NCBI GenBank assembly: GCA_905147135.1
Contig: LR990041.1
Location: 9,051,907 to 9,115,906, forward strand
Direction of reading: 5' to 3'
DNA: 64,000 bases
Origin: Blastobasis lacticolella
Taxonomy: Eukaryota; Arthropoda; Insecta; Lepidoptera; Blastobasidae
Position numbers and translations under genes: made by a program. The notes under the pieces are model-generated. The model saw only the letters and a list, made by a program, of their open reading frames with translations. It had not been told where the DNA came from and searched no databases. Positions 54,866-64,000 of this stretch are shown here, piece by piece. Each line of letters starts with the position of its first letter. Positions within the stretch are counted from its first letter, which is position 1.

Positions 54866-55035
54866 AGAGCATCGGTGGTTTAATGGATAGCGTGACGATG
54901 GATGGATAGATGGTGTGCGACTCATAAGTGAGAGGTACCGAGCTCAACCTCCGGTGTCGCAATGTACCAATAATTTAATGTGAGTTATATACATTTAGTT
55001 GAACACTATCTGATCTTTAGTAGGATTCTATATTT
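54866..55035 (+). mobile_element. tRNA-derived SINE, family F copy 2
   Basis: Starts 'gagcatcggtggtttaatgg', 'atagcg' (A-box-like). The B-box region is degenerate (gagctcaacctccgg). The body is 'caatgtaccaataatttaat', 'gtgagttatatacatttagt', 'tgaacactatctgat'. Confidence 0.6.
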
Positions 55036-55229
55036 TATTTATGTGCATTACAACATGTAACACTAATGTCAATCAACCAATTAAATACCACAAGTAAACC
55101 ACATTACATCAGTTAGGTACTTAAGTTATCATAATCATATTTCACTATAAAGAAACGTAAACTTGTTCTATAAGTTCATGTACACATAAGGCGCAGTCTT
55201 AATTGGCAACGGTCGTGCGACCATGGTCG

Positions 55230-55343
55230 CACATAAAATATAATCCTACTGAAAATCAGATAGTGTTCAACTTAATGTACATAACTCAGAAAAATCATTG
55301 ATACATGGCAGCAAGGGGATCGGATTGGGCCACCGTCGCTCCG
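55230..55343 (-). mobile_element. tRNA-derived SINE, family F copy 3
   Basis: An inverted relative of the 54.87-kb copy: the minus strand reads 'atgtatcaatgatttttctg', 'agttatgtacattaagttga', 'acactatctgattttcagta'. The tRNA head is decayed. The two copies face each other about 200 bp apart. Confidence 0.6.
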
Positions 55344-55979
55344 AGTATGCAATTATAAAAGGCACCACAAGCCACAAGTAAACTAAATTATTAGGTAGGT
55401 ATTCAAATTTCTAATATTTTCTTTTCCTTTAGTTTCACATTGTTGAAACTTCTAAAACCTTTATTTTACTCTCTGAACTTCAAATAGTAGAAAATACCTA
55501 TGCAATTTTCATACATTTATTATTTTGGGCTTCTAACCAAAAAATCGAATCTAATTTAATTTTCATACTGCAAATAGAATAACAATTGCAATATCCAAAC
55601 AAGTGTAAGTCCACAACACGATAATTCCACTCTCTACTGATCACTGAGACCATCGACAACCGTCGGCGACACTGGCCACCCCTAGCCAACCGCAGCTGTA
55701 TCGGCGGCGCCGTGAATGGGCCCTGATGAATCATGCCCGCTCACGTGGAACGACGCGAGCATTACACCCCGCTACACCGGCTATAAACTCCAAAAAGAGG
55801 GCTTAAACGTGTAAGGAGTTTATTTGATCCCTCACATATTAAATCCGCTCGCTATTGAGGTGGGAATAGCGTATCATAAAAATGTATATAATAAATCATG
55901 TGTAGGCAATGCTGCTATTCCGTTTTGGAAATAGTAGAATCAACTTCTTAACTCACGGATGCTGCACAAGGCGAATATC
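55344..55979. other. unannotated sequence
   Basis: GC-rich at 55660-55760; otherwise no feature recognised. Confidence 0.4.
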
Positions 55980-56056
55980 TAAAGGCAGACAATCTCTACA
56001 TAAAGTCGCTGTCCGCTGTTAAAGGACACCCGTGCGAAGCCGGGGCGGGCTACTAG
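55980..56056 (+). mobile_element. Helitron 3' end
   Basis: 'ggacacccgtgcgaagccgg', GGCGGGCTA and CTAG (56053-56056) followed by T. This is the same 3' type as the reversed copy at 30.02 kb. Upstream 'aaagtcgctgtccgctg' may be its interior. Confidence 0.6.
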
Positions 56057-56654
56057 TAACATAAAGGACCAGCAGCTAGGTCTATTGTAAACACTGCGGT
56101 CACTAACCCTAGCAATCCTGGAGATTACGGATAAGCCCTTCGCTAAGTACAGGACGCTCAAGTCTAAAACATACCATTGCTGGTTGTATGTGACAGTGCC
56201 CGTAGAATGCATCAACGTCAACGTCATCAACAACGCAGCCTACTGAGTGTAAGCCCTACCATGACTGAAGAATTTTGCGAGTATTGGTATGTAGGGTAAA
56301 TGTTATTTTAAAATGTTGCGTTTGTCGGGATTCTACAGGCTGCATTTTTTTATAATTGAGGAAGGCAAAGGAGCATGTGGGTAACCTAACTAATCTCTAC
56401 CCATGTTTACGTAGACGCTGTGAGTAGGTCTGACGATAACAACCAAGGACGAGACATTACAATAGCATCTCTGTGGGTGTGCGTGCGGCCATCCACCAAT
56501 ATGCTGCGGTAGGTACCACTTAAAGCCAATTTTTCTCTCAGGTAAGTACCAGAGTCTATTTATTACCTACATAGAAAACTATAAAATCGTTTGTCAGAAT
56601 TACAACAATTTACACAGGGAACCGCAACAGGTTATTCAAGCTTTTATATAGCAG
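56057..56654. other. unannotated sequence
   Basis: No feature recognised. Confidence 0.45.
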
Positions 56655-56765
56655 GGTCGACCTTCGATCGGTCTCCCACGGGGCATCTAGGAATCTATTT
56701 CCTACATATTCCCGGAACATACGCAGCACGTATGCAAACCAGCGCAGCCTCTTCTCTTCTCTTTT
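56655..56765 (-). pseudogene. RT C-terminal tail fragment
   Basis: The minus strand reads 'RLRWFAYVLRMFREYVGNRF', 'LD' and, in a shifted frame, 'PRGRPIEGR'. It aligns with the LRWFGHVLR..YVGNR...RGRP block at 50.54-50.65 kb. The motif glycine-histidine (WFGH) is WFAY here. Only about 110 bp are preserved, antisense to a plus-strand open frame. Confidence 0.6.
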
Positions 56766-57180
56766 TATCCACGATGTGTCTCATACCAAAGTTCCAAAAA
56801 TTTATAGAAAAATCCATATCTTCAACCTCCCCAACGTCGACGTTGACTGAGTCATCACGCCGCGTCAACGTCACTCTCCATCAGCAATTAGCCAATAACG
56901 ACTCTCGTCACCCTAACGAGCGAGCACTCCCTAATATCAGCGGTGACAGCCAGACGCATAAGTCTTCATTACTCAGCCTGCGAGTCGAGAAACTTCGACG
57001 GCGCAGCTTAGCCGGTAATCCCGATCTGCACTCTGATAAGTTTTTTGACGTTGGTGCGGAATAGACAGGAGTTCCCGGAGACACGAAATCTCCATACGAG
57101 ATAGTAGCATATTTATACCGAGAACTGAACTTCGATTCTATTATAGTGAGAACTGAACTTCGACTCTTTTAAAATTTGAT
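56766..57180 (+). other. unrecognised open segment with 3'-end-like direct repeat
   Basis: The plus frame (open from about 56591) stays open to a stop at 57062 after 'SLRVEKLRRRSLAGNPDL' and 'HSDKFFDVGAE'. I recognise no domain, and its first 170 bp are antisense to an RT fragment. It is followed by a 20-bp repeat (GAGAACTGAACTTCGA.TCT at 57120 and 57148) and AATAAA-like sites near 57196-57210. It could be a mobile-element 3' end or a chance ORF. Confidence 0.25.
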
Positions 57181-57204
57181 TATGTTATGGACATAATAAA
57201 GACA

Positions 57205-57460
57205 AATAAATATGCTTTGACAATTCACACAGCGCCATCTAGCCCCAAAGTAAGCAAATTTTGTGTTATGGGTGCCAGAAAACTGATAAACTACACAAAT
57301 AGTTTTTTATATGCAATAACTGTTATCCATACAACACCCAGACCCGTAACAGAAATTAAAATTTACCATTTCAATTTCTGCCTAACCGGGAATCGAACAC
57401 GAGACCAGGGTCTCGTCGCAGACGAATTGCATATTAACCAACTCAACCACATAGGTCGTC
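57205..57460 (-). mobile_element. tRNA-derived SINE, family E copy 1
   Basis: The minus strand starts 'gacgacctatgtggttgagt' (A box), has a B-box-like 'gtgttcgattccc' (57400-57388), then 'ggcagaaattgaaatgg', 'ttctgttacgggtctgggtg', 'tggcacccataacaca' and 'gggctagatggcgctg', and ends in an A/T-rich tail. About 250 bp; nearly complete. Confidence 0.75.
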
Positions 57461-58254
57461 AGAGCAAAACCAGGAAACAAACCAGAAGACTAGTAATAGT
57501 TTAGCTGATTTAAAACATCGCTGATATCGAAATGCTAAAGTAATAATTGCACCTCTATTTGCTATATTTCAATTTTAATTATTATAATTATTATTTTAAC
57601 AATAATAATTTTAATTAAGTAACGTAAATCCTTCAAACCGGAACATAGCAAAGCAACATAGCTTGCTGGTGGTACCCATCTAGGCTATCTCCGCTTGATG
57701 AAACCCTACCACAGTTAACCTATACGTACTTACCGGTAACCTACGCATAAGTACATTTTAATCCGAAAAAAACAGACTAAATGCACACATACAATTCCCC
57801 AGTATATACCTAAATGAAGTTTTTAATAAAGCCTTGCGTACAACGCATCAACAGTCGCTACAAGTCCGTCATTATCATATCGAGGGACGATCGAGTTCGG
57901 ATCATCCTGCTACGATCATACCAATCTAAAGATACCTAATTTATGGAAACATAAGAAAATATTTGTTTCAACCGTCTTCGCAAAGACGTTATTATTATTA
58001 TTATTATTATTAACTCTCTTTATTGCACAAAACACATTAGAAACATAGTCACAATACAAAGTACAAAGGTTTCCTTTCTTTTAAATTTAATATTTTAGAA
58101 GGCTGGTTGAAACAAAGGCTGGTAAATTTTTAAACTTCTACTGACTATAGTGTATTATTATCAAAGCCCGTCTGCCTGTTCAAATAGTCCCACAGTTAAA
58201 ATGTGGAAGCATAAACTATTAAAAAGTAAGTACTTAGGTACTTGTTAATTTATA
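57461..58254. other. microsatellite, LINE-tail trace, unannotated sequence
   Basis: (ATT)n at about 57989-58011 precedes 'aactctctttattgcacaaa', the reverse of a LINE 3' tail (to about 58080). A short family B trace (ccttcaaaccggaacatagc) is at 57630-57660. Confidence 0.45.
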
Positions 58255-58430
58255 CAAAGTATAAAATAAAGTCGCTTCCCGCCGTCTGTTCTTTTAAACT
58301 ACGCAACGGATTTTATTGCGGTTTTCAAACATAGATAGAGTGGTATATGAGAAAGGTTTATATGCAAGTAAAAAAGGGTAGGTAGGGGTGAAGAAGGTGT
58401 TCGCAAACAAAGTCGCGCCGGGTCCACTAG
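58255..58430 (+). mobile_element. non-autonomous Helitron copy (family H)
   Basis: 'acaaagtataaaataaagtc', 'gcttcccgccgtctgttctt', 'ttaaactacgcaacggattt', 'gcggttttcaaacatagata', 'gggtaggtaggggtgaagaa', hairpin 'cgcaaacaaagtcgcgccgg' and CTAG (58427-58430) followed by T. Confidence 0.8.
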
Positions 58431-60145
58431 TAAATAATAAACTATGGTTGTTCGATTATTCAAAAACCGTCGACAGAGTGAAATTGCGATCGCTCCACAG
58501 ACAAAAGCGAGGCTCATTTTATGATGATAATGAATAATACTATTCCAAAGGACTGGCTTTTCCCTGCTTAAGAAGATACGACAGGAAGCCCCACATCTGG
58601 CGGTCTCCGTGAGCCGCCCGCCCGGGGGCGCAGCAATATTGCTGTTTGCTCGGCGTAAATGTTTGCCCTCCGCCCGGCCCTGCGCCGCTACTTATTGGAG
58701 TTAAATCAATATTGAAATAATTTCAAACTTTGATTAATTTGCAGATATATTGTTTACAATGATGTCGTCGGGGTCGGATTAAGCTGCATCCGTCTATGTT
58801 CGATCCCCTATTTACCAACAACCGTAGAGAAAAAAAATATTGCTACAACGAAACACTCCATAAATATATTTTTTTCTTTTTATGTTTTTATTTCACGAGT
58901 CTATGATCACCCATTTTTCTAGTTTTCAATATGCAAGTTCAGTCATTTCGGTACTTACAGATCTTAAGTTAGGGTAAGTCCCCGCCCTCTATCTCCAATT
59001 TGTTTGGGAAGTCCTAATTGTCAAAAAAAAACTCCTCCTTTTTTAAAGTCGGTTAAAAATGTTACTCACACTTAGTGCTGCTACTTAAAGATCACTCAGA
59101 TCGCTTGAAGCTGTACTTACAATGGTACCAATTTAACTTAAATTGTCACTCGATTTTGTAACAAATCAGAACCTACGATGTAGATACATTATGCAATGAA
59201 TATTTAATCTGATACATAACTAACAGCAAAGCGGGTTAAACTGCGGCTATTACCCTGGTGTAGAATCCTGAATGTTTTATGTGCATCGGTGTCGCGGGCC
59301 CCTCCCCAGGGGACATTCCCGCTAAAACTTCACTAGCACTTAATTAGGGGAAAGCTACAACCAAAATGTATTTCAATAATAGCTCTACACCGCTTCTCAA
59401 ATCCGCGCATAACCTTTGTCTTGTATTGTTTGTACAAAACTTTAATGCACGGACAGCGATGCAATCTGCAAAGTTGTTTATAAAACGAGAAAAGGGATCC
59501 ATTCTCACTAACTCTCAGCAACTCACTTAAAGACTTCCCAAACGGAGGGATACCATTGAAGAAACGGAATATTCTTTTAGGAATTTAAATAAATTTTCAA
59601 CTCAAGAGGGTGAAAGCCGGCTCTCGTTACAAAAGGGAGAAAATAGCAGCTAATAAAAATGCCAGTGTAAAAATGCGCAATCTTAAAGCAGTGTCAAATG
59701 GATATAAATCCCTTTCTACTCTAAATTCAGTTCCGGGTAAAATTACTCACAGCAATAAAGACTGTTTAGGGAAACACTTTACCGGGTACTAAACTGAAGC
59801 TATGTTGGTGAAATATATTAACGTAAGTAGGAATGTAAACAGATCTCATTTTGACAAATCGAAAAGCCTAGGCTATCAAATCTGACACACAGTGTAATAA
59901 CCGTGCAAAGGGGTTATATGTGTGACATTATGTTATATGGAGAGACATCGGTTCAGAATATTGCTAACTATGCAGTTAGCAACATTTTATGTCTAGTCTT
60001 TCTGCGGCTTTCAACTTGTACGGCACAGCGGAAGCTGCGCCGCGCTGGTTACGATTGCGTCGCTCCTTTCGACCAGCGTAAAACCATCTTCATCAAGTTT
60101 CGCGGTCTTCTAGGAAAGCCGTTTAGCATCTGATTTCCGTTGCGT
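58431..60145. other. unannotated; GC-rich patch and repeat trace
   Basis: 58590-58690 is a strongly GC-rich unique segment (gccgcccgcccgggggcgca), possibly regulatory. 58985-59065 on the minus strand (tttttaaccgactttaaaaa) resembles the start of another common lepidopteran repeat. The rest is unrecognised. Confidence 0.35.
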
Positions 60146-60330
60146 GGTGGTGTCCACCAGAGTAGACTAACACCAACCCCTTACACTCGTGTGTGTCGTA
60201 AAGGCGACTAATGTTTTCGAGGCAAAAGACCTGCCAAGCGTGGAAATTATGGCAGCAACCACCCCTTTCGTGGGAGAGGCCCTAAGTCCCGCAGTGGACT
60301 GTTATGGGCTGTGATCTGACGGCTGACGGT
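60146..60330 (+). repeat. RTE-like retroposon 3' end
   Basis: 'gtggtgtccaccagagtaga', 'caccaaccccttacactcgt', 'cgtaaaggcgactaatg', 'gccaagcgtggaaattatgg', 'cccctttcgtgggagaggcc', 'ctaagtcccgcagtggactg', then a degenerate TGA-rich tail. The most complete copy of this 3' region in the window. Confidence 0.7.
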
Positions 60331-62479
60331 GACGGGGATGTGAGGCGGCTGTGGTGGCGGCTGGTCCCCCGCGCCTGCTACCCAGCCCGGGACGCACGCA
60401 AGTCTTAGATAATCGCACGTACTGCTGTCCCCTTTGCGATCGAGGATATTGTCCTAGAGTCTTCCTTGATAGCAACGATGCCACGGGGTCGGCTATGAAT
60501 TGTTATGTCAATAGTCTACGAGTGACAGCTTCGACCTTGCACATAGCATCGCTGTGATCAAGGATGTTGTCTCCCACTGCTGTGTTTGTCGTCACTGGCT
60601 AAATGCTGACATGAAAACTGACCTGACGAAAATGGGATCATTTACCTTAGAAGCGCATACCCATTCAAACAAAACGTTTCAAGGAAAACTGGTTGATACG
60701 ACGGACAGACGGACACACGAGTGATCCTACAAGGGTTCTGTTTATTTTTTTCAAACGTCATCATCATCATCTTGGCGTTATGTGCCGGTTGCGTCCCTGC
60801 GCAGCACGTGAGGGCCCAGGATTCGCCTTCCTGCTTCCTGCCTGCTTTTTTTTCAAACGTATGTATCCCCAAAAACTAAATACCTAGCTATTCCTAAGTA
60901 ATTGTGACTCTCATTAATTACCAGTAGGTAGGTAGGTAGGTACTCAGGTTATCATATGTCGATATTTAATCAAAATAAATATTTACATGACAGATTTAAA
61001 TTAAATAATACTAATACTAATAGGGGAAAAACCAAAATTATAAAATAATATTTATAAATAAAACACTTGTCTAAAGTCCCTTGTATTTAGAAGGAATTGC
61101 TCCCAAAATTGTTTACTATCTGCGAGCACCTGTTAATAGAATCGCTGTTCTATATGTTTGTAAGTATTACTTGTAACTTGCTATTGTTGTTCTAAATAAA
61201 GTAAAATAAATAAATAAGACTGGCCGCATTGCCTCGCTGATCCTTTGGCCAAGGTATTATTTTATTATTATCACAACATATTATTTTTTTAAGGTTACTT
61301 GTAAGTAAGTACTTACTTAGTTTGATTTAACATGGATTTGTCTCAAATCTTTTTGAACCTAGGTACTTAAGCAGAAAAACTAAAACACGCTTTTTCTCAA
61401 GTTCTGCTCGAATGAAATCACGAGCAAAGGCGAGATACTTTATACTATCGGTCAGTAGCCCGCTCCCCGCCTGCCCCACGATTCGTCACGCAGTCACACC
61501 ACCATTAATTTCTATAGAAAACTACACCGCCAGCTTTCACAGTATTTTCGATAACATCAAAACGACATTAGAGTCCCGTACATTATCCTGGTCGTATAGA
61601 AAATGTATAAGTAGGTATGGTGGCTATGGTGTGGTTGAAGTTGGATATTGCCAAAGATCCGTGTAGGTAGGTATGGATTGTTTTAGGTAAGTTTGGTATG
61701 AAACGGCTGAATTAATTTTATGGTTTCCAAATGAATAACGATTTTTAACTCGGTTTCTCATCCATTCTAAATTTCTCTTGCAATTATTTCATTCATTTGA
61801 GTGTTTAGTTATTGTACTCTTAGTGAATGTATCAATTTAACCGCGAAATGGCTTTCTAGTGCTTGATTAAAATAAAGCAGTTAAATCGAAAAATACAAAA
61901 TTAGCCGTTCCATCCGACCAACAGGATACGAGGAAATTATGTCTCCACCATCAGATCAGCATTATTGAATAAGATCCATTTTGTATAACCATGCATCGCT
62001 CCGTTTTCCTAAAGGCGTGATACAGAAATGGACCTTATTCTATGAGGAATATGTGGTATTAGAAACTCACAACACAACTCACACGTGAAATATGTCCCAT
62101 TATCACTTTTATAACTTTTTTGCAAATAACAGTGCGTGAACCGTGACGACCGCGAGACACCCTTCGAACAGATCGTGGTTGGACCTCAACATCCACGTGG
62201 GCCAGATAAACAAAGATTTCAATTGGGGTGAATGGGCTTTGGCTACTGCCAGCGAAACAATAAGAGAGAAGAAAATCACCGAACTTCACAAGCCACCACA
62301 CCTTCTAAAAGGAAAGACCCCTACCTACCTCTACCCCTACCTACAAAAGCGGCTTGCACCAATTACGTATCATCTACCTGCTGATTCAAAGACAAGGCAT
62401 AGACTATGTTTCATTAACTGTTTGTTCATTCAAGTCACCACAATTAATCTTTAAATAAATAAATATTCGTAAACAAATT
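60331..62479. other. unannotated sequence
   Basis: No gene recognised. 61165-61218 is a LINE-type tail (ttctaaataaagtaaaataa, ataaataag). A plus frame at 62143-62454 (ATG start, 103 codons) has no known domain. A (GTAG)n-like run (agtaggtaggtaggtaggta) lies at 60923-60942. Confidence 0.4.
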
Positions 62480-62674
62480 CTTGCTTGTGCTATGGGTGCT
62501 AGATAACTGATATACTACTTAAATACTTTTAAATACATACTTATTATACATAGAACACCCAGACCCGTAACAGAAATTAAAATTCATCATTTCAATTTCT
62601 GCCCGGCCGGGATCGAACCCGGGACCTCTTGCGTGGCAGACCGGCATGTTGACCATTGAACCACTCAGGTCGTC
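62480..62674 (-). mobile_element. tRNA-derived SINE, family E copy 2
   Basis: The minus strand opens 'gacgacctgagtggttcaat' with A box TGGTTCAATGG (62663-62653), then B box GGTTCGATCCC (62619-62609) in a well-preserved tRNA-like head. The body 'gaaattgaaatgatgaattt', 'ttctgttacgggtctgggtg' and 'tagcacccatagcacaagca' is shared with the 57.2-kb copy. The internal pol III promoter looks intact. Confidence 0.8.
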
Positions 62675-64000
62675 ATCTTTGTCATGGTTGTCTGGGTGAA
62701 TATTAGACCGCTTACTGGAGAGCGCTGCGAACCGTCTATTAAGCGGTGGACTTTAATAGGTAAGAGTAATCCGAAAATTTTGAACCCAATAAAGCTTGTT
62801 AATTTGAATTTTTATAATTTATAAAGGTATAAAACTGTATGTTTATTTAAAGTCTAAACGATTTGTTTGCGATCTTAAAACTGTTATCTTTCTGTGACCT
62901 TCTTCCAGTAGGTATGCAGAAGGCCCACTTAAGTTGTTTTGTTTCTTCTTTTCGCCAATTTTATTTTTCCAGAAGCTGCAGTATATGCCTAAAAGATAAG
63001 AGTTATTTTTCTTCACTCTTAATAAGTAACATTATAAAAAAACATTAAAACTCAAAATGTACAGTTCTGTATATATGTCGTACATCATTCTAGTTATACA
63101 GTAGGACGATGAAAACCAAAATTATTTAGATATATGGCTCGTAAAAAGTTTCAACTTAAGCTTGGAACCTCATATGTAAAAAATATAAACTCAAAACTTT
63201 CATTTAGATAGTAATCATTTTCATATTTATTAAGTAAAGCTCGGGACTCGGGACTTAAAAATTTTGCGGAAAAGGACATTTACGTGCATGTATACTTAAT
63301 ACATTTCACAACTCATATAGCATGTAACACTGGATCACTTATTAGTAAAAACAAAGTATTTTCGGCACGTGTAGGTATGAGAACTGTGATAATAAATTTA
63401 ATCAACTCGAAATATAGTAAATAATTTAATTTCATGTTGCGTCAACAACATAATTATTTTTGGTAGGTTTTTCCTCTTATTGCGGTCAAACTGCTGATAA
63501 CAGTTGATGACGTAAAAGTAAAACCCATAGTACCATAAATTTGTCGATATATTTTTTTGTATATTTTGCACTTACAATCCTATTAGTAATGTTTTCGAAA
63601 AACATTAATGGCCATTTTAATGGTCGTATCTTTTGTTTTTCATTAGGAAGTTAATTCTAAATCACAGTGATTTATCTAGGCGTAAAATATTAAACATCAT
63701 AATGCTAATACAAGTAAAATATGACAAGACTTTACTTTGTCTTAGGGGGGCTTTTTGAGTTGAGTAGATTTTGTTTTGAGAAACAAGATCTTTAAAGATA
63801 ATAAAACGTTTATTTTAAAGAAATGGATTGGAACACAGTATATCTGTTGAAATTTTATGATAAGTTTTCAAAATTTTCATAGTATATATTAACATAGAGA
63901 AAAGTTGTCATCACAGCTTATTTCTACCCTTTCTTAACAATTATGTTTTTATCTCATTATGTTTTTATCTGCAAAGAGTAATCTGCTAGCGAACTTAAGA
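62675..64000. other. unannotated AT-rich sequence
   Basis: No gene, repeat family or structural element recognised to the window end. Confidence 0.45.

Noticed and set aside
57989..58011. CRISPR-like or other spaced array
   Set aside because: Plain (ATT)n microsatellite; no spaced repeats of that kind exist in the window.
62143..62454. 103-codon ATG frame
   Set aside because: No known domain; minus strand also open; tail is low-complexity Tyr/Pro/Leu.
62609..62663. tRNA gene on the minus strand
   Set aside because: A and B boxes are good, but the sequence continues into a SINE body shared with 57.2 kb and lacks a complete cloverleaf.

Overview
The window looks like non-coding nuclear DNA from a lepidopteran (moth or butterfly). 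I infer this from the dense mix of short mobile elements known from that order: Helitron-like copies ending in a small hairpin plus CTAG, tRNA-derived SINEs, interspersed repeats with the 'aacgagc...cacctgatggtaag' body, RTE-like retroposon 3' ends closing in TGATGA-type tails, and LINE tails ending in AATAAATAAA. No complete conventional gene was recognised. Nearly all recognisable protein homology is decayed reverse transcriptase (RT) from non-LTR retroelements. Family assignments rest on motif recognition and comparison between copies in this window; no search was run.

Layout. 0-7 kb: mostly AT-rich DNA with a MITE, a tandem Helitron/minisatellite block (2.3-2.9 kb), a foldback MITE (3.1-3.3 kb) and GC-rich promoter-like patches near 4.6 and 6.7 kb. 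7-12.6 kb: four LINE/RT pseudogene pieces; the one at 7.5-8.5 kb keeps a YLDD active-site box and is split by a 115-bp LINE tail with a 9-bp target duplication. 13-22 kb: TATCCG-rich DNA, Helitron copies, an ORF with two in-frame repeats, a perfect 27-bp hairpin and small tandem duplications. 22-29 kb: a young-looking RT fragment (23.2-24.1 kb), more RT remains, and a candidate exon (25.41-25.53 kb, minus). 29.65-29.83 kb: a CCAAT/GC-box CpG-rich segment followed by a splice donor, which could be the promoter and first exon of a minus-strand gene that includes that exon. 30-35 kb: SINEs, Helitrons and an RT tail. 36-37 kb: a 1,059-bp foldback transposon with 91-bp terminal inverted repeats, 8-bp target duplications and an internal inverted satellite. 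37-46 kb: SINE-like repeats, three Helitrons, a tandem triplication (40.5-41.6 kb) and a tandem duplication (42.9-43.5 kb). 46-64 kb: a GC-rich island (47 kb), nested SINE/LINE insertions, two related RT tails (50.6 and 56.7 kb), a complete 371-bp Helitron (51.4 kb), an inverted SINE pair (55 kb) and more tRNA-derived SINEs.

There is no operon-like gene system here. The window is best read as an intergenic or intronic region shaped by mobile DNA, with scattered GC-rich segments that may be cis-regulatory. The items most worth checking are the foldback element, the putative minus-strand promoter plus exon, the perfect hairpin, and the RT pseudogene with the nested insertion.
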